Source of the DNA: Affinundibacterium nitidum
Lineage (GTDB): Bacteria; Pseudomonadota; Gammaproteobacteria; Burkholderiales; Burkholderiaceae_D
Direction: 5' to 3'
NCBI RefSeq assembly: GCF_014284155.1
Contig: NZ_JACOFZ010000003.1
Coordinates: forward strand, 186,001 to 250,000
DNA: 64,000 bases
The position numbers were made by a program, and so were the translations under genes. The stretch's first letter is position 1, and each line of letters starts with the position of its first letter. Shown piece by piece: positions 1-9,467 of this stretch. The notes beneath the pieces are model-generated. The model had not been told where the DNA came from and did not search any database. It saw only the letters and a program-made list of their open reading frames with translations.

Positions 1-1478
1 ATTTCGTGGACCTTCATCGCACTCTCATGAATACCATTCATGGTCTCAACCGCTGCCACCATCACGTCATTGCTCGATTCAGCAATCATCCGCACATTTG
101 AAGCCAAATTATCGACCGACTTGGCGTTTGCCGCCGTAGCTCTTACGGTTTCGCTCAAAATATCTAAATTACTTGTAGTATCGAGCAGGCTACTTGCCTG
201 TTGCTCGGTACGAATCGACATATCATTTATTCCTTCAGTCAAGTTTTGTCCGAGCTCTAAGACCATACTGGCGTTCGTTCTGACATTGGCCACCAATGCA
301 GACAACTTGAAATTCATTTGATCAAGGGCAGTTCCCGTCTTGGCAAGTTCGTCTTTACCTTCGATATGAATCACCTTTGTCAGATCTCCGGCGGCAACAA
401 TTTCAGCCGCCTCCTCTAGATCTTGAATCGCTCCCATAAAATTCATGTAGAAACCGTAAGTAAAATACAGTGTGAAAGCGATTGAAATCATCAAGATTCC
501 AAGGATCACATAAGACTTCGCCTTACTGAATGAAACTCGGCCCTGCAAAATGCTTTGAAGTCGTTCATTCCACTGCTTTTGTAGCAAAAGTGTACTGTCC
601 GACGCTTGCTTAGCCGCGGTTGTTAGGGCTTGATTATTAAATGGAAGCGACGGATCACTCAGCTGTCTTTGCCAAAGGTCCAAAAGAAGCTGGCTCTTTT
701 GATCGGCAGCCAAGAGGCTGGCTGGCAGAGCCTCTCCGCTACGCTTGATTGCCTCTTGCAAGCGCTTAGTTTGTTCCATGGACTTCTGTAATGCGTCTCG
801 AGCGGAACTGAATTGTGACAATAGAGCTGGAGATTTCTCGGCCTGTGTCGCCACTTGTTCATGCAAGGCTGATAAGTGAGATATCGCCTCGATCCATTCA
901 GGCAAACGTTGCAGACTGACGTCCATCAGCAAATAACTATTTGCCTCCGGATCGAACAGCAAACCACTTTTCTCATGAACTAAATCAGCAAATCGATGCA
1001 GGTTTTTGATCAGATCCTGATATTGCTGAGAATTTCCTGGACCTTTGGTGTCGCTCAAAGTTTTGACATCGATGGCGATACCGGTCCATGTATCCTGCAG
1101 GTCAAGCTCATCTTCACGTTGAATGAGCGCATCCAACTTCGCTACACTATTTAAAAGATCTTTGCGCGATTGCTGTAACGCCAACTTACTTTTTTGGTCA
1201 GAAGGATTTTGTGCCGAGCGAACTGAAAGCAAGCGCTCAGCCTGAACCAGATGGATCAATGCGCTGTTCTGCTCGGATATCAAAACACCGGCTAATTCGC
1301 CTTTCGCCACATCCAACTCATTGCTTTGCTTAGTGAGCAGCCCGATACCTAACACCAGTACCGCGATCAAGAATGCGCCAAGCATGCCAATCAGCTTCGT
1401 GCGCAGGTCGAATTTACTCATCAACCTCGCGCTCGGCCCCATGATGCGATCAACAATCTCATTGCCAGACAGCTTCAT
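1..1478 (-). CDS. Methyl-accepting chemotaxis protein, partial (C-terminus beyond window)
   Basis: This is an inner-membrane chemoreceptor that would signal to CheA/CheW. Translation from the ATG at 1478 gives a cytoplasmic start, a first membrane segment near residues 28-48 (IGMLGAFLIAVLVLGIGLL) and a long, mostly helical periplasmic region. A second membrane segment lies near nucleotides 450-520. A HAMP-like stretch follows (EEAAEIVAAGDLTKVI, around 360-430), then the start of the methyl-accepting helical domain. The frame is open to base 1, so about 492 residues are visible and the conserved signalling hairpin tip is outside the window. AGGA lies about ten bases upstream of the start. The sensed ligand cannot be told from the sequence. 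Confidence 0.9.
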   Translation of the reverse strand, partial: MKLSGNEIVDRIMGPSARLMSKFDLRTKLIGMLGAFLIAVLVLGIGLLTKQSNELDVAKGELAGVLISEQNSALIHLVQAERLLSVRSAQNPSDQKSKLALQQSRKDLLNSVAKLDALIQREDELDLQDTWTGIAIDVKTLSDTKGPGNSQQYQDLIKNLHRFADLVHEKSGLLFDPEANSYLLMDVSLQRLPEWIEAISHLSALHEQVATQAEKSPALLSQFSSARDALQKSMEQTKRLQEAIKRSGEALPASLLAADQKSQLLLDLWQRQLSDPSLPFNNQALTTAAKQASDSTLLLQKQWNERLQSILQGRVSFSKAKSYVILGILMISIAFTLYFTYGFYMNFMGAIQDLEEAAEIVAAGDLTKVIHIEGKDELAKTGTALDQMNFKLSALVANVRTNASMVLELGQNLTEGINDMSIRTEQQASSLLDTTSNLDILSETVRATAANAKSVDNLASNVRMIAESSNDVMVAAVETMNGIHESAMKVHE

Positions 1479-1879
1479 ATCGTTTCAATCCTTTGATTGG
1501 AATGTGCATGGCTATTCTCGCAGATTTTATAGCTCGAACAACTCACTTTTGCCAATAGGATACAAAATAATTGCCGAAATAAAAGTTTTCTGAGATTTAT
1601 CAGTTTTAATCAAGCACCAGTACACTTTAGATAATTGTCAGTCATACTGTACTGGTCTTTTTGGTGGTGACTGTGCATGGGGACGGTGTGGTACACATGT
1701 TACTGTCCTGCCCGCAGAAATCGACGCGCAAAATCAAGATGGATCACCCATTTTTTGTGCGAACGGTTCGATTAAATCGCATTGAGCGTATGATGCAGCC
1801 ATAAGCTGGGAACATCTTTTTCATTCGCTCGATGGCATATAGGCTCACCACAGCCACATAGATAAAAACCGGAGGCAGT
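1479..1879. other. Intergenic region between divergent genes (401 bp)
   Basis: This stretch separates the minus-strand chemoreceptor from the plus-strand indolepyruvate oxidoreductase and must hold both promoters. It contains a 9-bp perfect inverted repeat (listed separately). The short frames here have no ribosome binding site and no recognisable protein character. I see no RNA gene. Confidence 0.6.
1616..1656. repeat. 9-bp inverted repeat upstream of the oxidoreductase gene
   Basis: ACCAGTACA at 1616-1624 is matched by TGTACTGGT at 1648-1656, with 23 bases between. It could be a regulator site for the oxidoreductase or chemoreceptor promoter, or a weak hairpin. The right arm is followed by CTTTTTGG, which is a poor U-tract. 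No regulator is assigned. Confidence 0.5.
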
Positions 1880-4800
1880 ATGAATTCACCGATCAGTAAG
1901 GCCGAGCAAGACGCTTTGGTCGACCATTCCATTTCACTCGACGACAAGTACACGCTCGAACGCGGCCGTGCTTTCATGACAGGCACGCAAGCCTTGATTC
2001 GTTTGACTATGTTGCAACGCCAAGCCGACGTCAAAGCGGGCTTAAATACAGCAGGTTTCCTGACTGGCTATCGCGGTTCACCACTGGGTGCCGTCGATAT
2101 GACAGCAGCCAAAGCCAAAAAGCATCTGGAAAAGAACCATGTAGTATTTCACCCAGGTGTCAATGAAGACTTAGCCGCCACCTCAGTATGGGGAACACAA
2201 CAAGTCAATCTCTTTCCAGGTGCAAAGTACGATGGTGTATTCGGTGTTTGGTACGGCAAAGGCCCAGGCGTAGATCGTTGTGGCGACGTATTTAAGCATG
2301 CCAACTTAGCGGGTACGTCTAAACACGGTGGTGTATTGGTCATTGCTGGTGACGATCATGCAGCGAAATCTTCCACTGCTGCTCACCAAAGTGAACATAT
2401 TCTCAAAGCTTGCGGTATTCCAGTCTTGTATCCATCTTCTGTTCAAGAATACTTAGATTACGGCTTGCATGGCATCGCTATGTCTCGCTACACCGGTTTA
2501 TGGGTATCGATGAAATGCGTGACGGACGTGGTTGAATCCGGTTGCGTGGTTGAGGTAGATCCAGATCGCGTTAAGCCAGTGATTCCAACAGACTTCGTGA
2601 TGCCAGCAGACGGTGTGCATATCCGTACGCCAGACCCAGTCTTAGCGCAAGAAACGCGCATGAACAATTACAAATGGTACGCGGCCTTGGCCTACGCGCG
2701 TGCCAACAAGTTGAACCAAATTATCTGGGATAGTCCGAACGCCAAAATCGGTATTATCACTGCAGGTAAATCTTACCTCGATACACGTCAAGCCTTGGCA
2801 GACCTCGGCATCGACGAACAAGTAGCCAAAGACATTGGCATCCGTTTGTACAAAATCGGTATGACTTGGCCTTTAGAGTCTGACGGCGTTCGCGAATTTG
2901 CCACCGGCCTCGAAGAAATCTTGGTAGTCGAAGAAAAACGTCAAATTCTCGAATACGCGCTGAAAGAAGAGTTGTACCACTGGGAAGAAGCGGCTCGTCC
3001 ACGCGTAGTCGGCAAATTCGATGACACTGGCGAATGGACGAATATCCAAGGCACAGGTCATGGCGAATGGTTATTGCCAGCGACTTATGAGTTGAGCCCA
3101 GCGCAGATCGCCCATGCGATCGCTTCTCGTATCAGCCGTTACTTCGCTGGTCACCCAGTGGAAAAATTGGTGAAAGAGCGCGTAGAATATTTGGAAGCCA
3201 AAGAAGCGGCTTTGAATTCGGTATCTAAGCCTGATGCCAATAAAGACCGTATTCCACATTTCTGCTCTGGTTGCCCACACAATACGTCAACCAAAGTACC
3301 TGAAGGTAGCCGTGCTTTAGCCGGTATCGGTTGCCACTACATGGTCACTTGGATGGATAGAGAATCCACCACCTTCACGCACATGGGCGGCGAAGGTGTG
3401 ACTTGGGTTGGTGCAGCACCGTTCACCAACGAACAACACGTGTTCTCCAACCTTGGTGACGGTACTTACTATCACTCTGGTTTATTGGCAATCCGCGCGG
3501 CGGTTTCTGGTAACGTCAATATCACCTACAAAATTTTGTTTAACGATGCCGTCGCGATGACGGGCGGTCAAGAGTTTGACGGCCCTTTAGACCCAGGCAT
3601 GATTTCACGTCAGATCGCTGCTGAAGGCGTACATCCGATTATCGTGGTCACCGACGAGCCAGAAAAATATCCAGCGAACTACCCATGGGCGGCTGGCGTC
3701 ACCGTACGTCATCGTAGTGAACTCGATGCAGTACAACGTGAATTGCGCGAATGCAAAGGCGTGTCTGCCATGATCTACGATCAAACCTGCGCGTCTGAAA
3801 AGCGTCGTCGTCGCAAAAAGATCGGTAAAGATGGCAAGCCTGGTTTCCCTGACCCAGCGAAACGCGCCGTTATCAATGAAGCGGTCTGCGAAGGCTGTGG
3901 CGATTGCAGCGTGCAATCGAATTGTTTATCGGTAGAGCCTTTGGAAACAGAATTTGGCCGCAAACGTCAAATTAACCAGTCTTCTTGTAACAAGGATTAC
4001 TCTTGCGTCAACGGCTTCTGCCCAAGCTTCGTCACCGTAGAAGGTGGCAAGTTGAAGAAGCCAGCGAAGACGAAGATCGAAGCCGGTGGTTCTTTTGACG
4101 TGGCTAGCTTGCCGCAGCCAGTACTGCCAAACACAACGACACCTTATGGCGTCATCGTTACTGGTGTCGGCGGTACAGGTGTCATTACCATCGGTCAAAT
4201 TATGGCGATGGCAGCACATTTGCAAGGCAAGTCTTGCTCCGTATTGGATATGACAGGTTTGGCACAAAAGGGTGGCGCGGTAATGTCACACGTACGCTTG
4301 GCCGACAAAGTAGAAGATATTCAATCGACGCGTGTTGGCACCGGTATGGCTGATCTCGTGATTGGTTGTGATCTCATCGTCACTGCCGGTAAAGATGCGA
4401 TTTCACGTATGGGCGAAGGCCGCACGCGTGGTGCGATTAACTCCAGCAGCAGCCCAACTGCGACTTTCATTAAGAATCCGAACTGGCAGTTCCCTGCTGG
4501 CTCCGCTGAGAATGAAATTCGCAAAGCCTGCGGTGAAACTTTGGTCGACATGGTCGATGCTACGAATATCGCTACAGCTTTGATGGGCGATAGTATTGCC
4601 GCCAATATGTTTATGCTTGGTTATTCTTGGCAAAAAGGCTGGGTACCATTGACTGAAGCGGCATTAATGCGTGCGATCGAATTGAATGGTGTAGCGATCG
4701 ACTTCAACAAACAAGCGTTTAACTGGGGCCGTGTCGCTGCAAATGACTTAGCTGCCGTGATTCGTTTGACGACGCCAGCGCAAGTGATTGAACTGAAGCG

Positions 4801-5464
4801 TGCGCCAAGTTTGGATGATGTGATCAGCAAGCGCGTTGCATTCTTAACCGAATATCAAAATGCAAGCTACGCTCAAATTTATGCTGATTTCGTGGCGCAA
4901 GTGAAAGCCGCCGAAAGCAAAATCGTGGATGGCAAAGCACTCCGTTTGACAGAAGCAGTTGCGAAATATTTGTTCAAACTGATGGCCTACAAAGACGAAT
5001 ACGAAGTCGCTCGTTTGTACACCGATGGCAAGTTCCAAAAGAAAATCGCTGATATGTTTGAAGGCGATTACGCGATCAACTTCCACTTGGCACCTCCATT
5101 GTTTGCGAAACGTGACGACAAAGGTCACTTGATCAAACAACAGTTCGGCCCATGGATGATGAAAGCGTTTGGCGTATTGGCGAGCTTGAAATCCTTGCGG
5201 GGTACCGCACTCGATATCTTTGGTTATACCGAAGAACGCCGTATGGAACGTGCACTGCCGGTTGAATACAAACAACTGATCACGAAATTGATTCCACAGT
5301 TGAATGCTGACAATCTGAGCAAAGCCGTCGCCTTAGCAAGTATCCCTGAAGATATTCGCGGCTATGGCCACGTGAAAGAACGTCACTTCACAGCAGCCAA
5401 AGAGAAAGAAGCTAAATTATTGGCGGAGTTCGCAATGGCGCCAGCCAACAAAGAGGCAGCATAA
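1880..5464 (+). CDS. Indolepyruvate ferredoxin oxidoreductase family protein (alpha-beta fusion)
   Basis: This is a cytoplasmic thiamine-diphosphate and iron-sulfur enzyme that would oxidatively decarboxylate aryl-pyruvates such as indolepyruvate to aryl-acetyl-CoA, using ferredoxin. The 1194 residues fuse what are separate IorA and IorB subunits in archaea. In order they show an N-terminal pyruvate-oxidoreductase-like region; CSGCPHNTST near residue 460; a thiamine-binding stretch starting GDGTYYHSG near 526; a cysteine-rich ferredoxin-like segment starting CEGCGDC near 669 with further cysteines to about 715; and a gamma-type nucleotide fold with GVGGTGVITIG near 760. A long C-terminal extension follows that matches my memory of DUF6537. 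The ATG has GGAGGC five bases upstream. In Burkholderiales such proteins usually serve aromatic amino acid breakdown. The gene is monocistronic, with a terminator just downstream. Confidence 0.93.
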   Translation: MNSPISKAEQDALVDHSISLDDKYTLERGRAFMTGTQALIRLTMLQRQADVKAGLNTAGFLTGYRGSPLGAVDMTAAKAKKHLEKNHVVFHPGVNEDLAATSVWGTQQVNLFPGAKYDGVFGVWYGKGPGVDRCGDVFKHANLAGTSKHGGVLVIAGDDHAAKSSTAAHQSEHILKACGIPVLYPSSVQEYLDYGLHGIAMSRYTGLWVSMKCVTDVVESGCVVEVDPDRVKPVIPTDFVMPADGVHIRTPDPVLAQETRMNNYKWYAALAYARANKLNQIIWDSPNAKIGIITAGKSYLDTRQALADLGIDEQVAKDIGIRLYKIGMTWPLESDGVREFATGLEEILVVEEKRQILEYALKEELYHWEEAARPRVVGKFDDTGEWTNIQGTGHGEWLLPATYELSPAQIAHAIASRISRYFAGHPVEKLVKERVEYLEAKEAALNSVSKPDANKDRIPHFCSGCPHNTSTKVPEGSRALAGIGCHYMVTWMDRESTTFTHMGGEGVTWVGAAPFTNEQHVFSNLGDGTYYHSGLLAIRAAVSGNVNITYKILFNDAVAMTGGQEFDGPLDPGMISRQIAAEGVHPIIVVTDEPEKYPANYPWAAGVTVRHRSELDAVQRELRECKGVSAMIYDQTCASEKRRRRKKIGKDGKPGFPDPAKRAVINEAVCEGCGDCSVQSNCLSVEPLETEFGRKRQINQSSCNKDYSCVNGFCPSFVTVEGGKLKKPAKTKIEAGGSFDVASLPQPVLPNTTTPYGVIVTGVGGTGVITIGQIMAMAAHLQGKSCSVLDMTGLAQKGGAVMSHVRLADKVEDIQSTRVGTGMADLVIGCDLIVTAGKDAISRMGEGRTRGAINSSSSPTATFIKNPNWQFPAGSAENEIRKACGETLVDMVDATNIATALMGDSIAANMFMLGYSWQKGWVPLTEAALMRAIELNGVAIDFNKQAFNWGRVAANDLAAVIRLTTPAQVIELKRAPSLDDVISKRVAFLTEYQNASYAQIYADFVAQVKAAESKIVDGKALRLTEAVAKYLFKLMAYKDEYEVARLYTDGKFQKKIADMFEGDYAINFHLAPPLFAKRDDKGHLIKQQFGPWMMKAFGVLASLKSLRGTALDIFGYTEERRMERALPVEYKQLITKLIPQLNADNLSKAVALASIPEDIRGYGHVKERHFTAAKEKEAKLLAEFAMAPANKEAA

Positions 5465-5494
5465 GCTGTTTTGGAAGCTAGCTTGAAGTAAAGC

Positions 5495-5521
5495 AGAGGT
5501 CGACTACGGTCGGCCTCTTTT
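5495..5521 (+). terminator. Intrinsic terminator after the indolepyruvate oxidoreductase
   Basis: A 10-bp stem (AGAGGTCGAC against GTCGGCCTCT, with one G-U pair) closes a TACG loop and is followed by TTTT. It starts about 30 bases after the stop codon. Confidence 0.8.
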
Positions 5522-5573
5522 CATTTACAATCGTGCCATTCAAGTTTTCAAGACCAGAGGCTTCAAGATCATT

Positions 5574-5963
5574 ATGCAAGAACGTCATATCCTCGCTAGC
5601 GCTGCCGTCAGCATGTTTATCGCAATAGCCCTCGGCGCCTTTGGCGCTCACGGCCTGAAGCAAATATTAAGCGTTGAGATGCTCGCGATTTGGCAAACCG
5701 CGGTGCAATATCAGCTCGTTCATGGATTGGCACTTTTTGCGCTAGCCATCGTTTATCCGCGCTTTGCGCAAGTTGGCGCAAACTCCTTCAAGTTCATTGC
5801 ACCTTGCTTCATCGTCGGCACGGTCTTGTTTAGTGGTAGCCTCTATGCGCTAGCTCTGAGCGGCATCAAAGTCTTGGGCGCGATTACGCCGCTCGGCGGT
5901 ATTGCTTTTCTCGCGGGTTGGTTACTGCTCGCAAAAAATGCATTCTCGCTCACCTCAGAATAA
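5574..5963 (+). CDS. DUF423 family small inner-membrane protein
   Basis: The 129-residue protein is almost entirely hydrophobic and forms about four membrane helices. The N-terminal part (ALGAFGAHGLK near residues 20-30, then WQTAVQYQLVHGLALF near 40-55) and the later GSLYALALSG and ITPLGGIAFLAGW segments are typical of the DUF423 (YgdD-like) family. The function of that family is unknown. The length is normal for it. The gene sits alone after a terminator and converges with the chemoreceptor gene that ends 13 bases downstream. Confidence 0.88.
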   Translation: MQERHILASAAVSMFIAIALGAFGAHGLKQILSVEMLAIWQTAVQYQLVHGLALFALAIVYPRFAQVGANSFKFIAPCFIVGTVLFSGSLYALALSGIKVLGAITPLGGIAFLAGWLLLAKNAFSLTSE

Positions 5964-5976
5964 GGACATATCGCTT

Positions 5977-7566
5977 TCATCGAGCGGGCAGCGCTTTCAA
6001 ACTTACTCGTTGTGCCGGCGCACTCTGGTTGACTTTAAACACAGAAACAGCGGTCACCAATTCATGCGCTTGCGCTTTCAGACTTGCGGCCGCCGCCGCC
6101 ATTTCCTCGACCAGGGCCGCGTTTTGCTGCGTACTTGAATCCATCTGGGTGACGGCTTCACCGACGTGTTCAACACCATTCGCTTGCTCAGCACTTGCAG
6201 CACTGATTTCCGCCATGATATCGGTAACCCGGCGAATAGAGCTGACGACTTCATTCATCGTTGCTCCAGCTTGATCGACAAGGGCCGAGCCTTGATTGAC
6301 ACGATCGACACTATCACCAATAAGCTTCTTGATTTCTTTAGCTGCCTCAGCCGATCGCCCGGCGAGACTGCGCACCTCCGAGGCGACTACTGCAAAACCG
6401 CGCCCTTGTTCGCCAGCTCGGGCGGCTTCCACCGCTGCATTTAAAGCCAAAATATTGGTTTGGAAGGCGATACCATCGATCACGCCAATGATGTCAGAAA
6501 TTTTGCTTGAAGCAGCATTAATACCTTTCATCGTATCGACCACTTCCATGACCACTTCACCGCCCTTGACTGCCACTTCAGAGGCGGAGGCGGCGAGTTG
6601 ATTAGCCTGGCGTGCGTTGTCTGCATTCTGCTTCACGGTCGCACTGAGCTCCTCCATGGCCGTCACTGTCTTCTCGAGTGCATTACCTTGCTCTTCGGTA
6701 CGCTGACTCAAATCCATATTACCGGAGGCAATTTCAGCACTCGAAGTAGCGACACCATCGGAGCCGTGACGCACTTTTCCCACAATCTCGGTCAGTGAAT
6801 GCTGCATGGCATTCAGTGATTCCAATAATGGACTGAACTCGTCGCTGGCGTCATCATGAACTGGTCGGGTCAAATCGCCATCGCGTACCCGCTCGGCAAC
6901 CTCTTGTGATGCTTGCACACGGCGACGCAGAACGCCCGTAATATAGAAGGAAAACGTGGATAAACCGATCGCCACAGCAATCACTAAACCAACAATTTGA
7001 TAGGTTGTCGTATCGGCTGTTTTCGCAAACGTACCGAGTTCAATTTTTAGCTGCTTACTTTGACGATTTTTTTCCTCGCCACTGGCTGCTAACAATAGAT
7101 TTCGTGTAGGGATAGTTTTCGCGACCAAGAAATCAAAAGCCTCGTCTTTTTTTCCTTCGGCAATCAACTTGATATTTTGCTCGCCGACTTCCCAGAAATT
7201 CTTTACCAATGGCTTGAACTTTTCGATAAAAGCACGGCCTTCAGGGGTGAACACACCTGCCTCAAAGTCTTTCAAAGTCGCGTCAATAGTCGCTCGTTTC
7301 TCTTTAATATCTGCCATTGTGGCATCGAGGTCGGATTGGGTTTTCACCAAGATCGCATGACGCAATTGCAGAGAAGTGCGAGTCACATTGAGTTCAATGG
7401 ACGCGATTTGCATCAGCTGTGGTACCCGCTTTTCCTCGGTTTTTGTCACCATTTCTTTCATCTCTTTGAGTGAGATTCGGGCATCGATGGCGACCGCTGC
7501 CAAAGCCAAGATTAAGATGAAAGAGACTAAATAGAGACGTTTTGCAATTCCCATATTTGACAGCAT
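5977..7566 (-). CDS. Methyl-accepting chemotaxis protein with four-helix-bundle sensor
   Basis: A 529-residue chemoreceptor. A first membrane helix ([16 protein letters not shown]) is followed by an alpha-helical periplasmic region of about 160 residues that fits the 4HB_MCP sensor fold. A second membrane helix ([19 protein letters not shown]), a HAMP domain and the full methyl-accepting domain follow, with the conserved hairpin tip [20 protein letters not shown]. There is no C-terminal NWETF-type methyltransferase tether; the tail ends in LKALPAR. I place the start at the ATG at 7566 because GGGAG lies five bases upstream; an in-frame GTG six bases earlier is unlikely. The ligand is unknown. 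Confidence 0.93.
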   Translation of the reverse strand: MLSNMGIAKRLYLVSFILILALAAVAIDARISLKEMKEMVTKTEEKRVPQLMQIASIELNVTRTSLQLRHAILVKTQSDLDATMADIKEKRATIDATLKDFEAGVFTPEGRAFIEKFKPLVKNFWEVGEQNIKLIAEGKKDEAFDFLVAKTIPTRNLLLAASGEEKNRQSKQLKIELGTFAKTADTTTYQIVGLVIAVAIGLSTFSFYITGVLRRRVQASQEVAERVRDGDLTRPVHDDASDEFSPLLESLNAMQHSLTEIVGKVRHGSDGVATSSAEIASGNMDLSQRTEEQGNALEKTVTAMEELSATVKQNADNARQANQLAASASEVAVKGGEVVMEVVDTMKGINAASSKISDIIGVIDGIAFQTNILALNAAVEAARAGEQGRGFAVVASEVRSLAGRSAEAAKEIKKLIGDSVDRVNQGSALVDQAGATMNEVVSSIRRVTDIMAEISAASAEQANGVEHVGEAVTQMDSSTQQNAALVEEMAAAAASLKAQAHELVTAVSVFKVNQSAPAQRVSLKALPAR

Positions 7567-7749
7567 ATGCACTCCCTTTTAATGACAAATTATTGCCAAG
7601 AGGTAAGTTTAGCACCGTGCATGCGCCCCACAAGATAGGAATGTTAAATATGCTTTAATTCCAGATGCGCCAAAGGACTTTGTGTTGTTTTAGCCCTGGC
7701 AAAGACAACAATGGCATCGCTTCGAGGCGCATCCGCCTTCCAAAGATGC

Positions 7750-7785
7750 AAAAAAACCAATCCTACTCAATATGAGCAGGATTGG
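7750..7785 (-). terminator. Intrinsic terminator of the PspA-like operon
   Basis: On the minus strand CCAATCCTGCTC pairs with GAGTAGGATTGG (12 bp, one G-U pair) around a 5-base loop and runs into a seven-T tract. It begins about 22 bases past the stop of the PspA-like gene. Confidence 0.85.
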
Positions 7786-7807
7786 CGAATGTCGAGCAAG
7801 CTGAACT

Positions 7808-8584
7808 TTATGCCGCAATACTTTCCGCTGGCTTGCCAGAAAGTCGTTGCAAACGTTGCAGCGTCGTCTCACCAGCGGTATCTGCCTGCGCAACCGATTG
7901 ACGAATTGCCGCAATTTCGGCGGCCTGATCAAGCGGCTTTTGCGCGATATCGGCGACGATGCGCATGCCAGCGGCTTCGTTGGACACTTTCTCCGCACGA
8001 CGCGTCAAAGCATTCAGCGCTGTTGAATGGCCCTTGATGCCATTCAGGCTTGCCAACTGGTTTTGGCGTTCCATACGTAGCTCTTGCAAATCTTTCTGCG
8101 CTTTTGCTGCGGCCAAGTTTTGCAAAGCTTTCTTTGCTGCCGCATCAAACTGCGCCAATTGCTCTGACAAAGCATCAACAATCTTTTGTAGCTCATTCAT
8201 ATATTCTTGCGCATCGGCTTCTTCTTGAAGCTCAATTGGCAAGCGGGCTTTGTTTGCTTCCAACTCGTCGCAGAATAAACTCACCGTGGCTTCAGAAATA
8301 CTGCCCGCAGCCAAACGTTCGGCCAAGGTCAAGGAAGCCTTCTCATCGTTGGCGATCAACTCGCGTAACTTCACGACGTCGGTATGTTCTTTGTTAAACG
8401 AGGCGCGTGCTGCTGCTAGTTTTTGCGCTGTCTCACGCAAGGTATCAGCCAAGCAATCACGATCAGCTTCTGTCGCGGTCTCTGGATCGAAGTTGGCAAT
8501 CGCCTCGGAAATTTTATCCCCCAAAACACCAAAATGTTTGCTGATCAAACGTGCAGTCAAACCCCAACCATTCAAATTACTCAT
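7808..8584 (-). CDS. PspA/IM30-like coiled-coil protein (YjfJ-like)
   Basis: A 258-residue soluble protein with no signal peptide. It is almost wholly predicted helix and coiled coil, rich in Ala, Glu, Lys and Gln, with long heptad-like stretches between about residues 30 and 230. This and its place next to a yjfK homologue suggest the PspA/IM30 (YjfJ) family of peripheral membrane proteins, which in other members bind and stabilise the inner membrane under stress. The assignment rests mainly on context, because coiled coils are easy to confuse. I start at the ATG at 8584, which has AAAGGA seven bases upstream. It is the last gene of a three-gene unit, 53 bases after yjfK, and is followed by a strong terminator. 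Confidence 0.72.
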   Translation of the reverse strand: MSNLNGWGLTARLISKHFGVLGDKISEAIANFDPETATEADRDCLADTLRETAQKLAAARASFNKEHTDVVKLRELIANDEKASLTLAERLAAGSISEATVSLFCDELEANKARLPIELQEEADAQEYMNELQKIVDALSEQLAQFDAAAKKALQNLAAAKAQKDLQELRMERQNQLASLNGIKGHSTALNALTRRAEKVSNEAAGMRIVADIAQKPLDQAAEIAAIRQSVAQADTAGETTLQRLQRLSGKPAESIAA

Positions 8585-8637
8585 GATACGTCCTTTCAAT
8601 ACTTCTCAATAATTAAGATACTTGTGGACCATTCCAC

Positions 8638-9456
8638 TTACTGCACAACCAATCGTTCGGGTTCGATTGGAATTCCCATCATGAAGTCGACGTAGATGCC
8701 GCGTTTATTGCGATCACCATTTTCGCTTTCAATCATTTCTGTCGAAATCAACATCAACTCACGATGCTGATCTCGCTCCTGACTTAATGCACGGCTATAC
8801 GGCATAAAAATCACTTGTTGTTGCAGACCTGCGCTACCATCGGCGCTATCTATACGTGTTTCAGTACCGCGAAACGGTGCGACAAACTCGGCATGCGGAT
8901 CGCCGGCATCGCGTTGAAACAAGATATGGTCTTGATCCAAAAAGGTCGCTTGCAAGCTTTCTTCACTCCAGCCCATTTCCTCTAATTGCCAACGCCACAT
9001 GGTGTAGGTCAAGTCACCGAGCCCATAACCTGCTTCACCCGAGAAAATCTGTTGATCTTCTAGCGTTTCTGGAATCAGACGACAGAGGCGGCTGTAGTAA
9101 GAGAGCTCTTTAATCTCTCCGTTGACATCGACATACACTTGAATGTACTTCTCGGCCGTCTCTTCATCTCCACGATGCAAGTAATAGCGATACAACTTAC
9201 CTTCTAGTTCAGTTCGAATTCGACTGATCGCAACGATGATGGTTTCGTCATCACTCGGCATCTCCAATAAAGAGCCTTGAGCCTGCGCACGAATCATCGG
9301 CGTTTTTTGCAAGACCACCACGCTGCCCACCCGCGCCTTCAAGGGCAAGTTGCCGTCTTCGCGTTGGCCGTCCTTGTTCTCATATTCCGATTTCTGTTCC
9401 GTTTGGTCTTTGCCTATCCACCGACTTGCATACGACCATGCATCTTTCCATGCCAT
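8638..9456 (-). CDS. yjfK: DUF2491 family protein (YjfK-like)
   Basis: A 272-residue soluble protein without signal peptide or membrane helix. The opening MAWKDAWSYASRWIGK, the segment MWRWQLEEMGWSEESLQ around residue 155 and the ending MMGIPIEPERLVVQ fit the DUF2491/YjfK family, whose biochemical role is unknown. In enterobacteria yjfK lies beside the PspA-like gene yjfJ, and the same pairing is seen here. The ATG at 9456 has AAAGGAAA upstream; an in-frame GTG 15 bases earlier overlaps that ribosome binding site and is rejected. The gene follows the Ser-rich envelope protein gene by 11 bases, so the two are surely cotranscribed. Confidence 0.82.
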   Translation of the reverse strand: MAWKDAWSYASRWIGKDQTEQKSEYENKDGQREDGNLPLKARVGSVVVLQKTPMIRAQAQGSLLEMPSDDETIIVAISRIRTELEGKLYRYYLHRGDEETAEKYIQVYVDVNGEIKELSYYSRLCRLIPETLEDQQIFSGEAGYGLGDLTYTMWRWQLEEMGWSEESLQATFLDQDHILFQRDAGDPHAEFVAPFRGTETRIDSADGSAGLQQQVIFMPYSRALSQERDQHRELMLISTEMIESENGDRNKRGIYVDFMMGIPIEPERLVVQ

Positions 9457-9467
9457 CTCATTTCCTT

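Noticed and set aside
3605-3916. Antisense frame of about 100 codons inside the oxidoreductase gene, and several like it
   Set aside because: The sense strand codes for a clearly recognised enzyme. The antisense frames have no ribosome binding site and follow from its codon bias.
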